A stretch of 5,454 bases of DNA from Candidatus Bathyarchaeota archaeon (GTDB taxonomy: Archaea > Thermoproteota > Bathyarchaeia > Bathyarchaeales > DTEX01). The stretch is taken from assembly GCA_021162225.1 (NCBI GenBank), contig JAGGZB010000170.1, positions 1-5,454 on the forward strand, written 5' to 3'. The translations under genes and the position numbers were made by a program. The notes beneath the pieces are model-generated. The model did not search any database. It had not been told where the DNA came from and was given only the letters and a program-made list of their open reading frames with translations. The first letter of the stretch is position 1; the number at the start of each line of letters is the position of its first letter. Shown in pieces: positions 1 to 5,452 of the stretch.

Positions 1-1247
1 CTAAGGAACTGAATAACAGGTTTGGCCCGATATTCAGAGTAAGCAACTACGCGGTGAGAATAGTTACCGAGGAGCCATATGCCCATGAAGTGCTTAAGGA
101 ATTTAGGGACTCTGAGAAGGGCTTTCCAGTCGTAACTACTACAGTCGATCTCCTGAGCACAGGAATAGATGTGCCGCCTGTTAGGAACATAGTGTTCTTA
201 AGGCCGATAAACTCAAAGGTCGTGTTCCACCAAATCATCGGGAGGGGGAGTAGGATAGACGAGCACTCCAAGAAGTATATGTTCAGGATAATCGACTATA
301 CTAACGCTACGAGGCTCTTCGATGAGTGGGATCTCCCTGCTGAGGCTGGTAAGCGATACGAGGGCCCCTCGGACTGGTACTTAGCGTGTAGGATAGTCGA
401 TGCGGAGACCGGTAGACCCGTAGCCAAAGCTTCAATCGTTGCCATTCCAGCGCCAAGCAAGCCGATCACGGTCAGGACAGACGATACCGGCTTCCTCTTG
501 TTGAGAAACATGCCTCGGGGTAGCGTTAAGATAGACGTTTCCGCGAGCGGCTACAAGAAGAAGGAAACGGCCATCCCGACCTTTCCGTCTCCAGATAAGT
601 CGGTTACCGTTACCCTTGAGAGAGAGACTAGGGAAAGAAAGGAGCTCATAAGGGCCGAGAACGTCGACGTATACATAGCTGAGGAAGGAATAGTGAAAGT
701 CGATGTTCTCGGGAACGAGTTAATAGAAGCAGAGTACATACAATACTGCAAGAACGGATTGATAAAGAGAATCGCAACTCTGAAGCAACTGAAGGAGATA
801 TGGATGGATCGTAAGAGGAGGCGCAAATTCAAGGAAGAGCTCAAGAGTATGGGAATAGATCTTAACGTGCTTTCGAAGCTCTTGAAGAAATCTGACGTCG
901 ATGAGTTCGATTTAATTGCGCATCTGCTCTTCAACACCCCGCTCGTGAGCAGAGATGAGAGGGCAAGGGCGCTTCTGGACATGAAGAAGGAAATCCTAGA
1001 GAGATATGGTGGACGCGCTAGGGAAGTGATCCTCGAGCTGGTCGACAGATATAAGATGGCAGGAATAGACGAGATAACTGATCCGAAGGTTTTCAGAACG
1101 CCGCCCTTCGATAGAATGGGTGCCCTCAAGGGAGTTATAGAGCTCTTCGGGGGATTGGAGGAGCTTAAGAGGGTTATACAGGATATAGAGATGGGTCTTT
1201 ATCCCGAATTCGGAGATCTAGGATTGGGGGTGGAGAGAGGTGGATAG
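1..1247 (+). CDS. hsdR: Type I restriction enzyme R subunit, EcoEI type, 3' part (5' end outside window)
   Basis: This is the motor and nuclease subunit of a type I restriction complex (R2M2S). It would translocate DNA with ATP and cut unmodified DNA. The frame is open from the left edge (first whole codon at position 3), so the nuclease domain and helicase motifs I-IV are missing from view. Visible first is SF2 helicase motif V (TTTVDLLSTGIDVP, from about nt 135), then motif VI (HQIIGRGSRI, nt 228-257, arginine finger region), then the family's IIDYTNATRLF stretch. The last ~190 residues (about nt 636-1210) match my memory of the EcoEI R C-terminal domain: an iqYckNG-type strand, a FDLIAHLLF helix, and a PPF...GGLEEL end. 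Between these blocks, about nt 381-620, sits an extra beta-rich segment starting ACRIVDAETGRPVAKAS. It has a TDDTGFLLLRNMPRG turn and an SGYKKKE strand, the pattern of carboxypeptidase-regulatory-like Ig-fold domains. The stop at 1245-1247 overlaps the hsdM start by 8 nt. Confidence is high for hsdR and moderate for the inserted domain. Confidence 0.93.
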   Translation, partial: KELNNRFGPIFRVSNYAVRIVTEEPYAHEVLKEFRDSEKGFPVVTTTVDLLSTGIDVPPVRNIVFLRPINSKVVFHQIIGRGSRIDEHSKKYMFRIIDYTNATRLFDEWDLPAEAGKRYEGPSDWYLACRIVDAETGRPVAKASIVAIPAPSKPITVRTDDTGFLLLRNMPRGSVKIDVSASGYKKKETAIPTFPSPDKSVTVTLERETRERKELIRAENVDVYIAEEGIVKVDVLGNELIEAEYIQYCKNGLIKRIATLKQLKEIWMDRKRRRKFKEELKSMGIDLNVLSKLLKKSDVDEFDLIAHLLFNTPLVSRDERARALLDMKKEILERYGGRAREVILELVDRYKMAGIDEITDPKVFRTPPFDRMGALKGVIELFGGLEELKRVIQDIEMGLYPEFGDLGLGVERGG

Positions 1248-2664
1248 ACGAGAACTTGCGAGAAAGATAGAGCAGGTATGCGAGATAATGCGGAGGGATG
1301 GGCTTACCATACTGGGTTACATGGAGCAGTTATCCTGGCTCATATTCCTCAAGGTGTTCGAGGACCTAGAGAAGGAGTTTAGGCTCGAGGCAGAGTTCGA
1401 GGGCAGGAAGTATGAGCCCATAATTGATCCGAAGTATAGCTGGTCAAGCTGGGCTAAGAAGGACATGAGGGCCGACGAACTAAGGGACTTCATAGAGAAG
1501 GAATTGCTTCCATATCTCCGCTCGCTTCACGGTACTAAGGAAAGGGATCTCATAGCTAGGGTCTTCTCGGAGGTAAGGCAGAGAATGCGAGACCCATTTA
1601 ACCTGAAGGAGGTCATAATGATGCTCGACGACATAGATTTCACGAATCCAGAGGACTCCCATAGCCTCTCACAGGTCTATGAAGAATTGCTGATGATGAT
1701 GGGCAGAGAGGGAGGGGCTGCTGGAGAGTACTACACTCCTAGGCCGATAGTTAGGCTCATGGTCAAGATCGTGAACCCGAGGATCGGCGAGACTGTGTTC
1801 GACCCATTCGCTGGTTCCTGCGGCTTCCTAGTGGAATCGTTCAGGCACATGAAAGAGCAACGTAGTCTGACAACAGAGGAGTATGCCTTTCTCCTAGAGA
1901 AGACGTTTTATGGCCAAGAGCTTAAGGGTCTACCTTACCTCATAGGGGTGATGAACTGCATTTTACACGGTCTTCTCCTACCGAACATAGAGCGGAGAGA
2001 TACCTTCGAGGAAAACATCGTAATTACCCCAAAGACGAGGTTCGACGTGATCCTAACCAATCCACCCTTTGGAGGAAAAGTTGCTAAACACTTACAGGAT
2101 AATCTCCCAGTGAAGACCAGTTCTACGGAACTAGCGGCATTAGAGTACTGCATGAGGAAGCTCAACAAGGGTGGCAGATGCGGAATAGTGTTGCCTGAAG
2201 GTGTTCTGTTCAGAGGAGGAGCCTATAAGAGGGTGAAGATGGAGCTACTCAGAAACTTTAACGTTCACACCATAATAAGTCTCCCTACCGGTACGTTCGC
2301 CCATATAGCACCTAAGGGCGGAACCGGGCCTAAAGCGAATCTAGTGTTCTTTGACAGGACAGAGCCGACGAAGGAGATCTGGTATTACGAGCTCCAAGGA
2401 AACTACACTAAAGCCAATCCAGTTAGAGATGAAGACTTGGAAGATTGTTTCGAAAAGTGGAAGAACAGAGAAATTTCTGAGAATTCATGGGCAGTTCCTG
2501 TTGAAGAGATAATAGAGCGAGACTATGACCTAACGGCGAGGAATCCCAATAAAGAAAAAGAAATCGTATATCCCGAGCCTGAAGAACTCGTAGAAAGTGT
2601 TCTTGAGAAAGAGAGACAAATCTTAGAGATATTACGTGAACTTCGCGAACTTTTGGGGCGATAA
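1240..2664 (+). CDS. hsdM: Type I restriction-modification DNA methyltransferase subunit (adenine-N6)
   Basis: The modification subunit (474 aa) transfers a methyl group from S-adenosylmethionine to adenine N6 in the site chosen by HsdS, and is also needed for restriction. Residues 5-130 are the helical HsdM N-terminal domain (ILGYMEQLSWLIFLKVFEDL). A GEYYTPRPIVRLM segment near residues 162-174 precedes the methylase core. Motif I is DPFAGSCGFL (residues 188-197, SAM binding). Motif IV, the catalytic N/D-PP-F/Y, is NPPFGG (residues 274-279). A GIVLPEGVLF strand and an AHIAPKGGTGPKANLVFF segment follow, as in the family, and the length is normal. The start is GTG at 1240, because an in-frame TAG at 1219-1221 excludes anything further upstream; GGTG at 1229-1232 is a plausible ribosome site. 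The start lies inside the end of hsdR and the stop is 2 nt before hsdS. Hand counts of sample lines give about 50-55% GC up to nt ~2400 and about 38-43% afterwards, so the 3' end may have been exchanged together with hsdS. Confidence 0.97.
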   Translation: MDRRELARKIEQVCEIMRRDGLTILGYMEQLSWLIFLKVFEDLEKEFRLEAEFEGRKYEPIIDPKYSWSSWAKKDMRADELRDFIEKELLPYLRSLHGTKERDLIARVFSEVRQRMRDPFNLKEVIMMLDDIDFTNPEDSHSLSQVYEELLMMMGREGGAAGEYYTPRPIVRLMVKIVNPRIGETVFDPFAGSCGFLVESFRHMKEQRSLTTEEYAFLLEKTFYGQELKGLPYLIGVMNCILHGLLLPNIERRDTFEENIVITPKTRFDVILTNPPFGGKVAKHLQDNLPVKTSSTELAALEYCMRKLNKGGRCGIVLPEGVLFRGGAYKRVKMELLRNFNVHTIISLPTGTFAHIAPKGGTGPKANLVFFDRTEPTKEIWYYELQGNYTKANPVRDEDLEDCFEKWKNREISENSWAVPVEEIIERDYDLTARNPNKEKEIVYPEPEELVESVLEKERQILEILRELRELLGR

Positions 2665-2666
2665 CC

Positions 2667-3974
2667 ATGGTAAAAAAGAACACTACCTTAGACGTCTTCA
2701 TGAAAGGTAACGCAAAGGCGGAAAAACAAAAACAGGAAACGGAGACCGGAGGTCTATATCCACTTCCAGAAGGATGGAAATGGATGAGAGTAAAGAACGT
2801 GGCAAAACCATTGGGCGGTGGAACGCCATCCAAGAATAATCCAGAGTATTGGGGTGGTACTATTCCTTGGATTTCTCCTAAAGATATGCAAGCTTTTGAA
2901 ATCTTTTATTCACAAGATTACATTACAGAAAAAGGGCTTGTTGAGAGTGCTACTAACCTTATCGAATCTAATTCAGTACTGATAGTCTTCCGCTCAGGAA
3001 TCCTTAGAAGGAAAATACCCATAGCCATAAATCGTGTACCAGTAACTATAAACCAAGACCTCAAAGCATTGATACCTAAGAAAGCAATAATTATACCTGA
3101 GTTTTTAGCGTATTATCTTAAATCCATTGAGAATTATATTATAACGAGATGCGTTGAGAAAGGTGCTACTGTTCACAGGATAATCTCAAAACGGTTTTTT
3201 GAATTAGCAGTTCCTGTTCCTCCTTTGGAAGAACAAAAACGTATAGTTTCACGCTTAGAGCAGCTTGTTAGCAGAGTTGAAAAGGTTAAGAGGCTTAGAA
3301 AATCAGCCAAAGAAGAAACAGAAAAGATCATGCAAGTTGCCCTACATGAAGTCTTCAGTAGAGCTGAAGAAAAATGGGGGCTTACAAAGTTAACAAAAAT
3401 CTGTAAAATTAATCCATCAAAAAGCGAAATAAAACACCTTCCTGACGATATACAAGTCTCATTTGTTCCAATGACCGCGGTCAGCGAGATCTCTGGAAGA
3501 ATAGAAAAGCCAGAAGTTAGGTTGTTGGGCGAAGTTAGAAAGGGATATACCTATTTTAGGGAAAATGATGTGCTATTTGCAAAAATAACACCCTGTATGG
3601 AAAATGGAAAGGCTGCAATTGCAAGAAATCTAGTTAATGGAATAGGTTTCGGATCAACAGAATTCCATGTTTTAAGGCCTCTTGGTAGTGTACTCCCTGA
3701 ATGGATTTTCTACTATATTCGACAGAAGTCATTTAGAGATTATGCAGCTAAGTATATGACTGGCAGTGTTGGACAACAAAGAGTACCGGTTCAATTCTTA
3801 AAAAATGTGAAAATTCCGCTTCCACCAATTGAAGAGCAAAAGAAGATGGTAGCATATCTATGTAGTATAAAAGAAACGGTAGAGTCTCTTAGGGAACTTC
3901 AACAGAGTACAGACGAAGAACTCGAACAACTCATCCCGGCAATTTTGGATAAAGCGTTTAAAGGGAGGTTATGA
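2667..3974 (+). CDS. hsdS: Type I restriction-modification specificity subunit, two TRDs
   Basis: The specificity subunit (435 aa) recognises the bipartite DNA target and holds the HsdM and HsdR subunits. It is two half-repeats. TRD1 begins at PLPEGWKWMRVKNV and includes LGGGTPSKNNPEYWGGTIPW, the usual N-terminal TRD signature. It ends in the conserved PPLEEQKRIV (from residue 185), followed by a long helical, coiled-coil-like spacer (SRLEQLVSRVEKVKRLRKSA). TRD2 (about residues 240-385) carries GYTYFRENDVLFAKITPCME and GFGSTEFHVLRP, and ends in the matching PPIEEQKKMV (from residue 386) and a second helix. The two PPxEEQK motifs are 201 residues apart, giving the pseudo-twofold layout needed for a split recognition site. 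No target can be read from sequence alone. The ATG at 2667 lies 2 nt after the hsdM stop with only a weak GGGG upstream, so translation probably depends on coupling. Composition is AT-rich (about 30-37% GC in sampled lines) against 50-55% in most of hsdM, a sign of different ancestry. The gene looks intact. Confidence 0.96.
   Translation: MVKKNTTLDVFMKGNAKAEKQKQETETGGLYPLPEGWKWMRVKNVAKPLGGGTPSKNNPEYWGGTIPWISPKDMQAFEIFYSQDYITEKGLVESATNLIESNSVLIVFRSGILRRKIPIAINRVPVTINQDLKALIPKKAIIIPEFLAYYLKSIENYIITRCVEKGATVHRIISKRFFELAVPVPPLEEQKRIVSRLEQLVSRVEKVKRLRKSAKEETEKIMQVALHEVFSRAEEKWGLTKLTKICKINPSKSEIKHLPDDIQVSFVPMTAVSEISGRIEKPEVRLLGEVRKGYTYFRENDVLFAKITPCMENGKAAIARNLVNGIGFGSTEFHVLRPLGSVLPEWIFYYIRQKSFRDYAAKYMTGSVGQQRVPVQFLKNVKIPLPPIEEQKKMVAYLCSIKETVESLRELQQSTDEELEQLIPAILDKAFKGRL
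3963..3969 (+). promoter_or_regulatory. Shine-Dalgarno site inside the end of hsdS
   Basis: GGGAGGT lies in the last codons of hsdS and is a strong match to the 16S anti-SD. It sits 8 nt before a GTG at 3978 and only 1 nt before an ATG at 3971. The good spacing favours GTG 3978 as a translated start just after the hsdS stop. That frame has only 13 codons before TAA, which is the main reason to think a longer gene has been interrupted. Confidence 0.5.
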
Positions 3975-3977
3975 GAA

Positions 3978-4768
3978 GTGAGAGAAAAGATGAATTTCAC
4001 TGATAAAACTCTCACATAAGTGAAATACTTAGTCTTTGATTGCATGCTTAACATTAAAAGACGATACGATCCTTGGTCAATTTTAGAGACTTATCTGTCG
4101 TTTTGCGAAAAAAGAGACGATCTAGAAAGTGAATGGAATGAACTGGTTAAAGAAGGATACGTCAAGAAACGGACTACTACTGGACGATCGGTGCATCCTT
4201 AGAACCAAAGACAAGGGAAGCTACAGGGAGGTTTCTCGAAAAGAAGGGTATAACTCTTGAATCCTGTTTGGCAGAAATTGATGAAGAAGCTGAAGATCAA
4301 ACTAAGCTGGTTCTTCTGATTAAACTGGTTGTCCAAATCACGGAGTGGGAAGGAGAAAAATACATTTCATTCGTCGATTACGGCTGGGAAAGCGACGTGG
4401 GCCGATTCTGCGAGGAATTTGTAAAAAAGGGAATAATGTTCAGGCAAAGCACTAGCAGTAGAAAGCACTCCTACAGGAGATACTATCTAAGGACTTGGAC
4501 ATTTGATGCCAAGGACATCATAATCAACATCGTAAACAAGCGAATGAACGTAGAAGAACTTAGTAAAGAGGAGTGGAACCTACTCTCTTTACTTTTACTC
4601 TCGCCTAACTTGAAGTTGAAGTACGAAACGATAAGGAGTAACCTCCACGACCTTACTGAATCCGAGCTAAGAGAAGTAAATAGTGAAAACTTGGAGGGAG
4701 AAGAGAAGGGGGCTGGAAGGAGAAAGGAAGAGGTTCAAGAAGAGGAATCTAGAAGAAGAGAATGCTAA
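3978..4768 (+). pseudogene. Interrupted downstream gene of unknown family (in-frame stop plus frameshift)
   Basis: I do not recognise this gene. Three coding stretches join in order. GTG 3978 runs 13 codons to TAA at 4017-4019. The same frame reopens at GTG 4020 (KYLVFDCMLNIKRRYDPWS...) and runs to TAG at 4200-4202. A second frame, open from 4151, continues to TAA at 4766-4768. The junction is near 4170: ...KEGYVKK in the first frame flows into DYYWTIGASLEPKTREATGR in the second if one base has been lost. With that base restored the span is exactly 264 codons. The first part (ILETYLSFCEKRDDLESEWNELVKEGYVKK) resembles a winged-helix recognition and wing region. A second similar segment may be GRFCEEFVKKGIMFRQ with YRRYYLR. 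The tail after about nt 4680 is E/K/R-rich low complexity and could itself be out of frame. Close spacing behind hsdS suggests operon membership. Alternatives are two real small genes (4020-4202, and a TTG start at 4268), programmed frameshifting, or sequencing error. Confidence 0.5.
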
Positions 4769-4918
4769 GAAAGATAACCGTCGGCCTATTTCCAAGATAC
4801 ATTAAAGAAAAACCGACAGAATAGAAAAGTGGGGGAGGCGGGCGGGAAATAAGCCGTTTTGAAAAGATTTTCATGGGCCAACGATTTTCTTTGACGCGGT
4901 CGGGCATATGCTTTGGTT

Positions 4919-4947
4919 GTCAATCCCATGCAAACGGGATTGAAAGG
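4919..4947 (+). repeat. 29-nt hairpin repeat, copy 1 (CRISPR-repeat-like)
   Basis: The unit starts GTCAATCCC and ends CGGGATTGAAAGG. CAATCCC (4921-4927) pairs with GGGATTG (4936-4942) around an 8-nt loop. About 22 of 29 positions match copy 2, which begins exactly 73 bp later. The GGGATTGAAAG end resembles the 3' ends of several archaeal CRISPR repeats. Confidence 0.5.
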
Positions 4948-4991
4948 TTTTCAACGCGGCGGGTTATTCTATGCGGTTCGTTGGCCCGTGC

Positions 4992-5020
4992 GTCAATCCA
5001 TTTTGAATGGGATTGAAAAG
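4992..5020 (+). repeat. 29-nt hairpin repeat, copy 2 (CRISPR-repeat-like)
   Basis: The unit starts GTCAATCCATT and ends TGGGATTGAAAAG. CAATCCATT pairs with AATGGGATTG with one bulged G around a TTG loop. It is separated from copy 1 by 44 nt. No third copy follows at the next 73-bp step; only a partial GTCAATC appears at 5023-5029. Confidence 0.5.
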
Positions 5021-5060
5021 TCGTCAATCGTTGGCCCAGTTTTCAAAGAGGGCGTTGAAT

Positions 5061-5077
5061 GTTGAAAAGTTTTCAAC
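5061..5077. repeat. 17-nt perfect palindrome
   Basis: GTTGAAAA and TTTTCAAC flank a single central G. The half-site recurs elsewhere in the cluster, for example TTTTCAAC at 4948-4954 and 5093-5100, so it may be a binding half-site for a dimeric protein or part of a repeat. Its function is unknown. Confidence 0.55.
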
Positions 5078-5122
5078 GATTTGTTGGCCCGGTTTTCAAC
5101 GGGCTTAGATAAAAGGTTTTCG

Positions 5123-5168
5123 GAGGTGGACAAAATGTCCACCTCGAGGTGGACAGAATGTCTACCTG
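5123..5168. repeat. Two 23-bp hairpins in direct tandem
   Basis: Copy 1 (5123-5145) is a perfect 10-bp stem, GAGGTGGACA with TGTCCACCTC, around an AAA loop. Copy 2 follows with no gap (5146-5168), with GAGGTGGACA again, a GAA loop and TGTCTACCTG, leaving one G:T and one end mismatch. The two units differ at three positions. TTTT follows copy 2, so a terminator role on the + strand is possible. A pair of operator sites for the TATA-like box 27 bp downstream is equally possible. Confidence 0.65.
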
Positions 5169-5194
5169 TTTTCCGGCCATTCTCGCGGAACTTC

Positions 5195-5201
5195 TTATAA
5201 A
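5195..5201 (+). promoter_or_regulatory. Possible archaeal TATA box (TTATAAA)
   Basis: TTATAAA matches the archaeal TATA consensus and is preceded by a purine-containing GCGGAAC that could serve as a weak BRE. A start about 25 nt downstream would fall near 5220. No protein gene follows on this strand. The only early frame is ATG 5215 to TAA 5256 (13 codons), and beyond it the antisense of tRNA-Cys is reached. It may drive a small RNA or be fortuitous. Confidence 0.3.
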
Positions 5202-5339
5202 CCATCATATTTGGATGAGCTTTGAGTTGCTACGAAGCTGGATCACGGCCAGCTAACTTTATCTCTTTGGACAGAATGGCAAGGCACGGCATTTAAGCTA
5301 GGAAAGGTATTAAGAACAGTTCATTACTGGTACATGTGA

Positions 5340-5351
5340 AGACATATGTCT
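5340..5351. repeat. 12-bp palindrome just past the tRNA 3' end
   Basis: AGACATATGTCT is a perfect palindrome overlapping a second one, TCTCGAGA (5349-5356). It lies 26 bp beyond the CCA end of tRNA-Cys and is followed toward the tRNA by a GA-rich run. It may be a binding or processing site; no T-rich terminator is seen on the tRNA strand. Confidence 0.4.
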
Positions 5352-5377
5352 CGAGAGAGAGATTTAGACAATTGTTT

Positions 5378-5452
5378 TGGAGCCCGGGAGGGGATTTGAA
5401 CCCCTGTAGAGCGGGTCTGCAGCCCGCCGCCTAGCCGCTCGGCCACCCGGGC
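5378..5452 (-). tRNA. tRNA-Cys (GCA) with encoded CCA
   Basis: On the - strand the gene folds into a full cloverleaf. The acceptor is GCCCGGG (5446-5452) with CCCGGGC (5382-5388). The D arm is GCC/GGC. The anticodon stem is GCGGG/CCCGC, with loop CTGCAGA and anticodon GCA at 5418-5420. A 5-nt variable loop follows, then a T arm AGGGG/CCCCT with loop TTCAAAT. The discriminator base is U (5381), as expected for cysteine tRNAs, and CCA is encoded at 5378-5380. No intron is seen. The promoter lies right of the window. Its 3' end faces the repeat region and the restriction operon. Confidence 0.97.

Larger units (their letters stand above)
4850..5107. repeat. Cluster of interspersed repeats with imperfect inverted ends
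   Basis: A few short words recur on both strands: GTTGGCCC/GGGCCAAC (four copies), GTTGAAAA/TTTTCAAC (several), and GTCAATCC/GGGATTGA (two of each). The outer edges are inverted copies with a gap. The left edge begins TAAGCCGTTTTGAAAA and reaches GGGCCAAC at 4875-4882. The reverse complement of the right edge begins TAAGCCCGTTGAAAAC and reaches GGGCCAAC at 5083-5090. That arrangement fits a small non-autonomous element, a decayed repeat array, or a protein-binding region. No transposase is present and no target-site duplication is obvious. The repeats are seen directly; the element interpretation is inference. Confidence 0.55.
4980..5132 (+). repeat. Degenerate ~50-bp tandem repeat, three units headed by GTTGGCCC
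   Basis: GTTGGCCC occurs at 4980-4987, 5030-5037 and 5083-5090, with steps of 50 and 53 bp. The first two units share a TTGAAAAG core (ending 5020 and 5069) followed by a TCAAY word. The third keeps GGTTTTCAACG but is truncated or diverged after that and runs into the tandem hairpins. An inverted copy of the header lies at 4875-4882. Confidence 0.5.
4769..5377. other. Repeat-rich intergenic region without a convincing protein gene
   Basis: This 609-bp stretch lies between the broken gene and tRNA-Cys. No reading frame on either strand has protein-like character; the 71-codon frame on the - strand (4993-5208) only runs through the repeats. A weak inverted pair, GTCGG (4780-4784) with CCGAC (4813-4817), follows the pseudogene but has a long loop and no T-run, so it is not a good terminator. 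The main content is the 4850-5107 repeat cluster, the tandem hairpins at 5123-5168, a TATA-like box near 5195, a small hairpin (AGCTGG at 5236-5241 with CCAGCT at 5249-5254), and a 12-bp palindrome at 5340. Confidence 0.75.

Noticed and set aside
551..1129. 192-codon open frame on the - strand
   Set aside because: It is antisense to the conserved HsdR C-terminal domain and is serine/leucine-rich, as expected of the complement of a purine-rich gene.
4284..4300. TTGATGA followed by CTGA, resembling C and D' boxes of an archaeal C/D RNA
   Set aside because: The boxes are only a few bases apart, inside a coding-like frame, with no second box pair at proper spacing.
4780..4817. Inverted repeat GTCGG/CCGAC as a terminator for the operon
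   Set aside because: The stem is only 5 bp with a 28-nt loop and no following T-run.
4919..5020. A functional CRISPR array
   Set aside because: There are only two diverged repeats, with no third unit, no leader and no cas genes; kept only as a relic hypothesis.
4993..5208. 71-codon open frame on the - strand
   Set aside because: It lies over the repeat cluster and tandem hairpins, its composition is explained by the repeats, and it shows no recognisable protein pattern.
5215..5256. 13-codon frame after the TATA-like box
   Set aside because: It is too short, with no clear ribosome site or family; not called as a gene.
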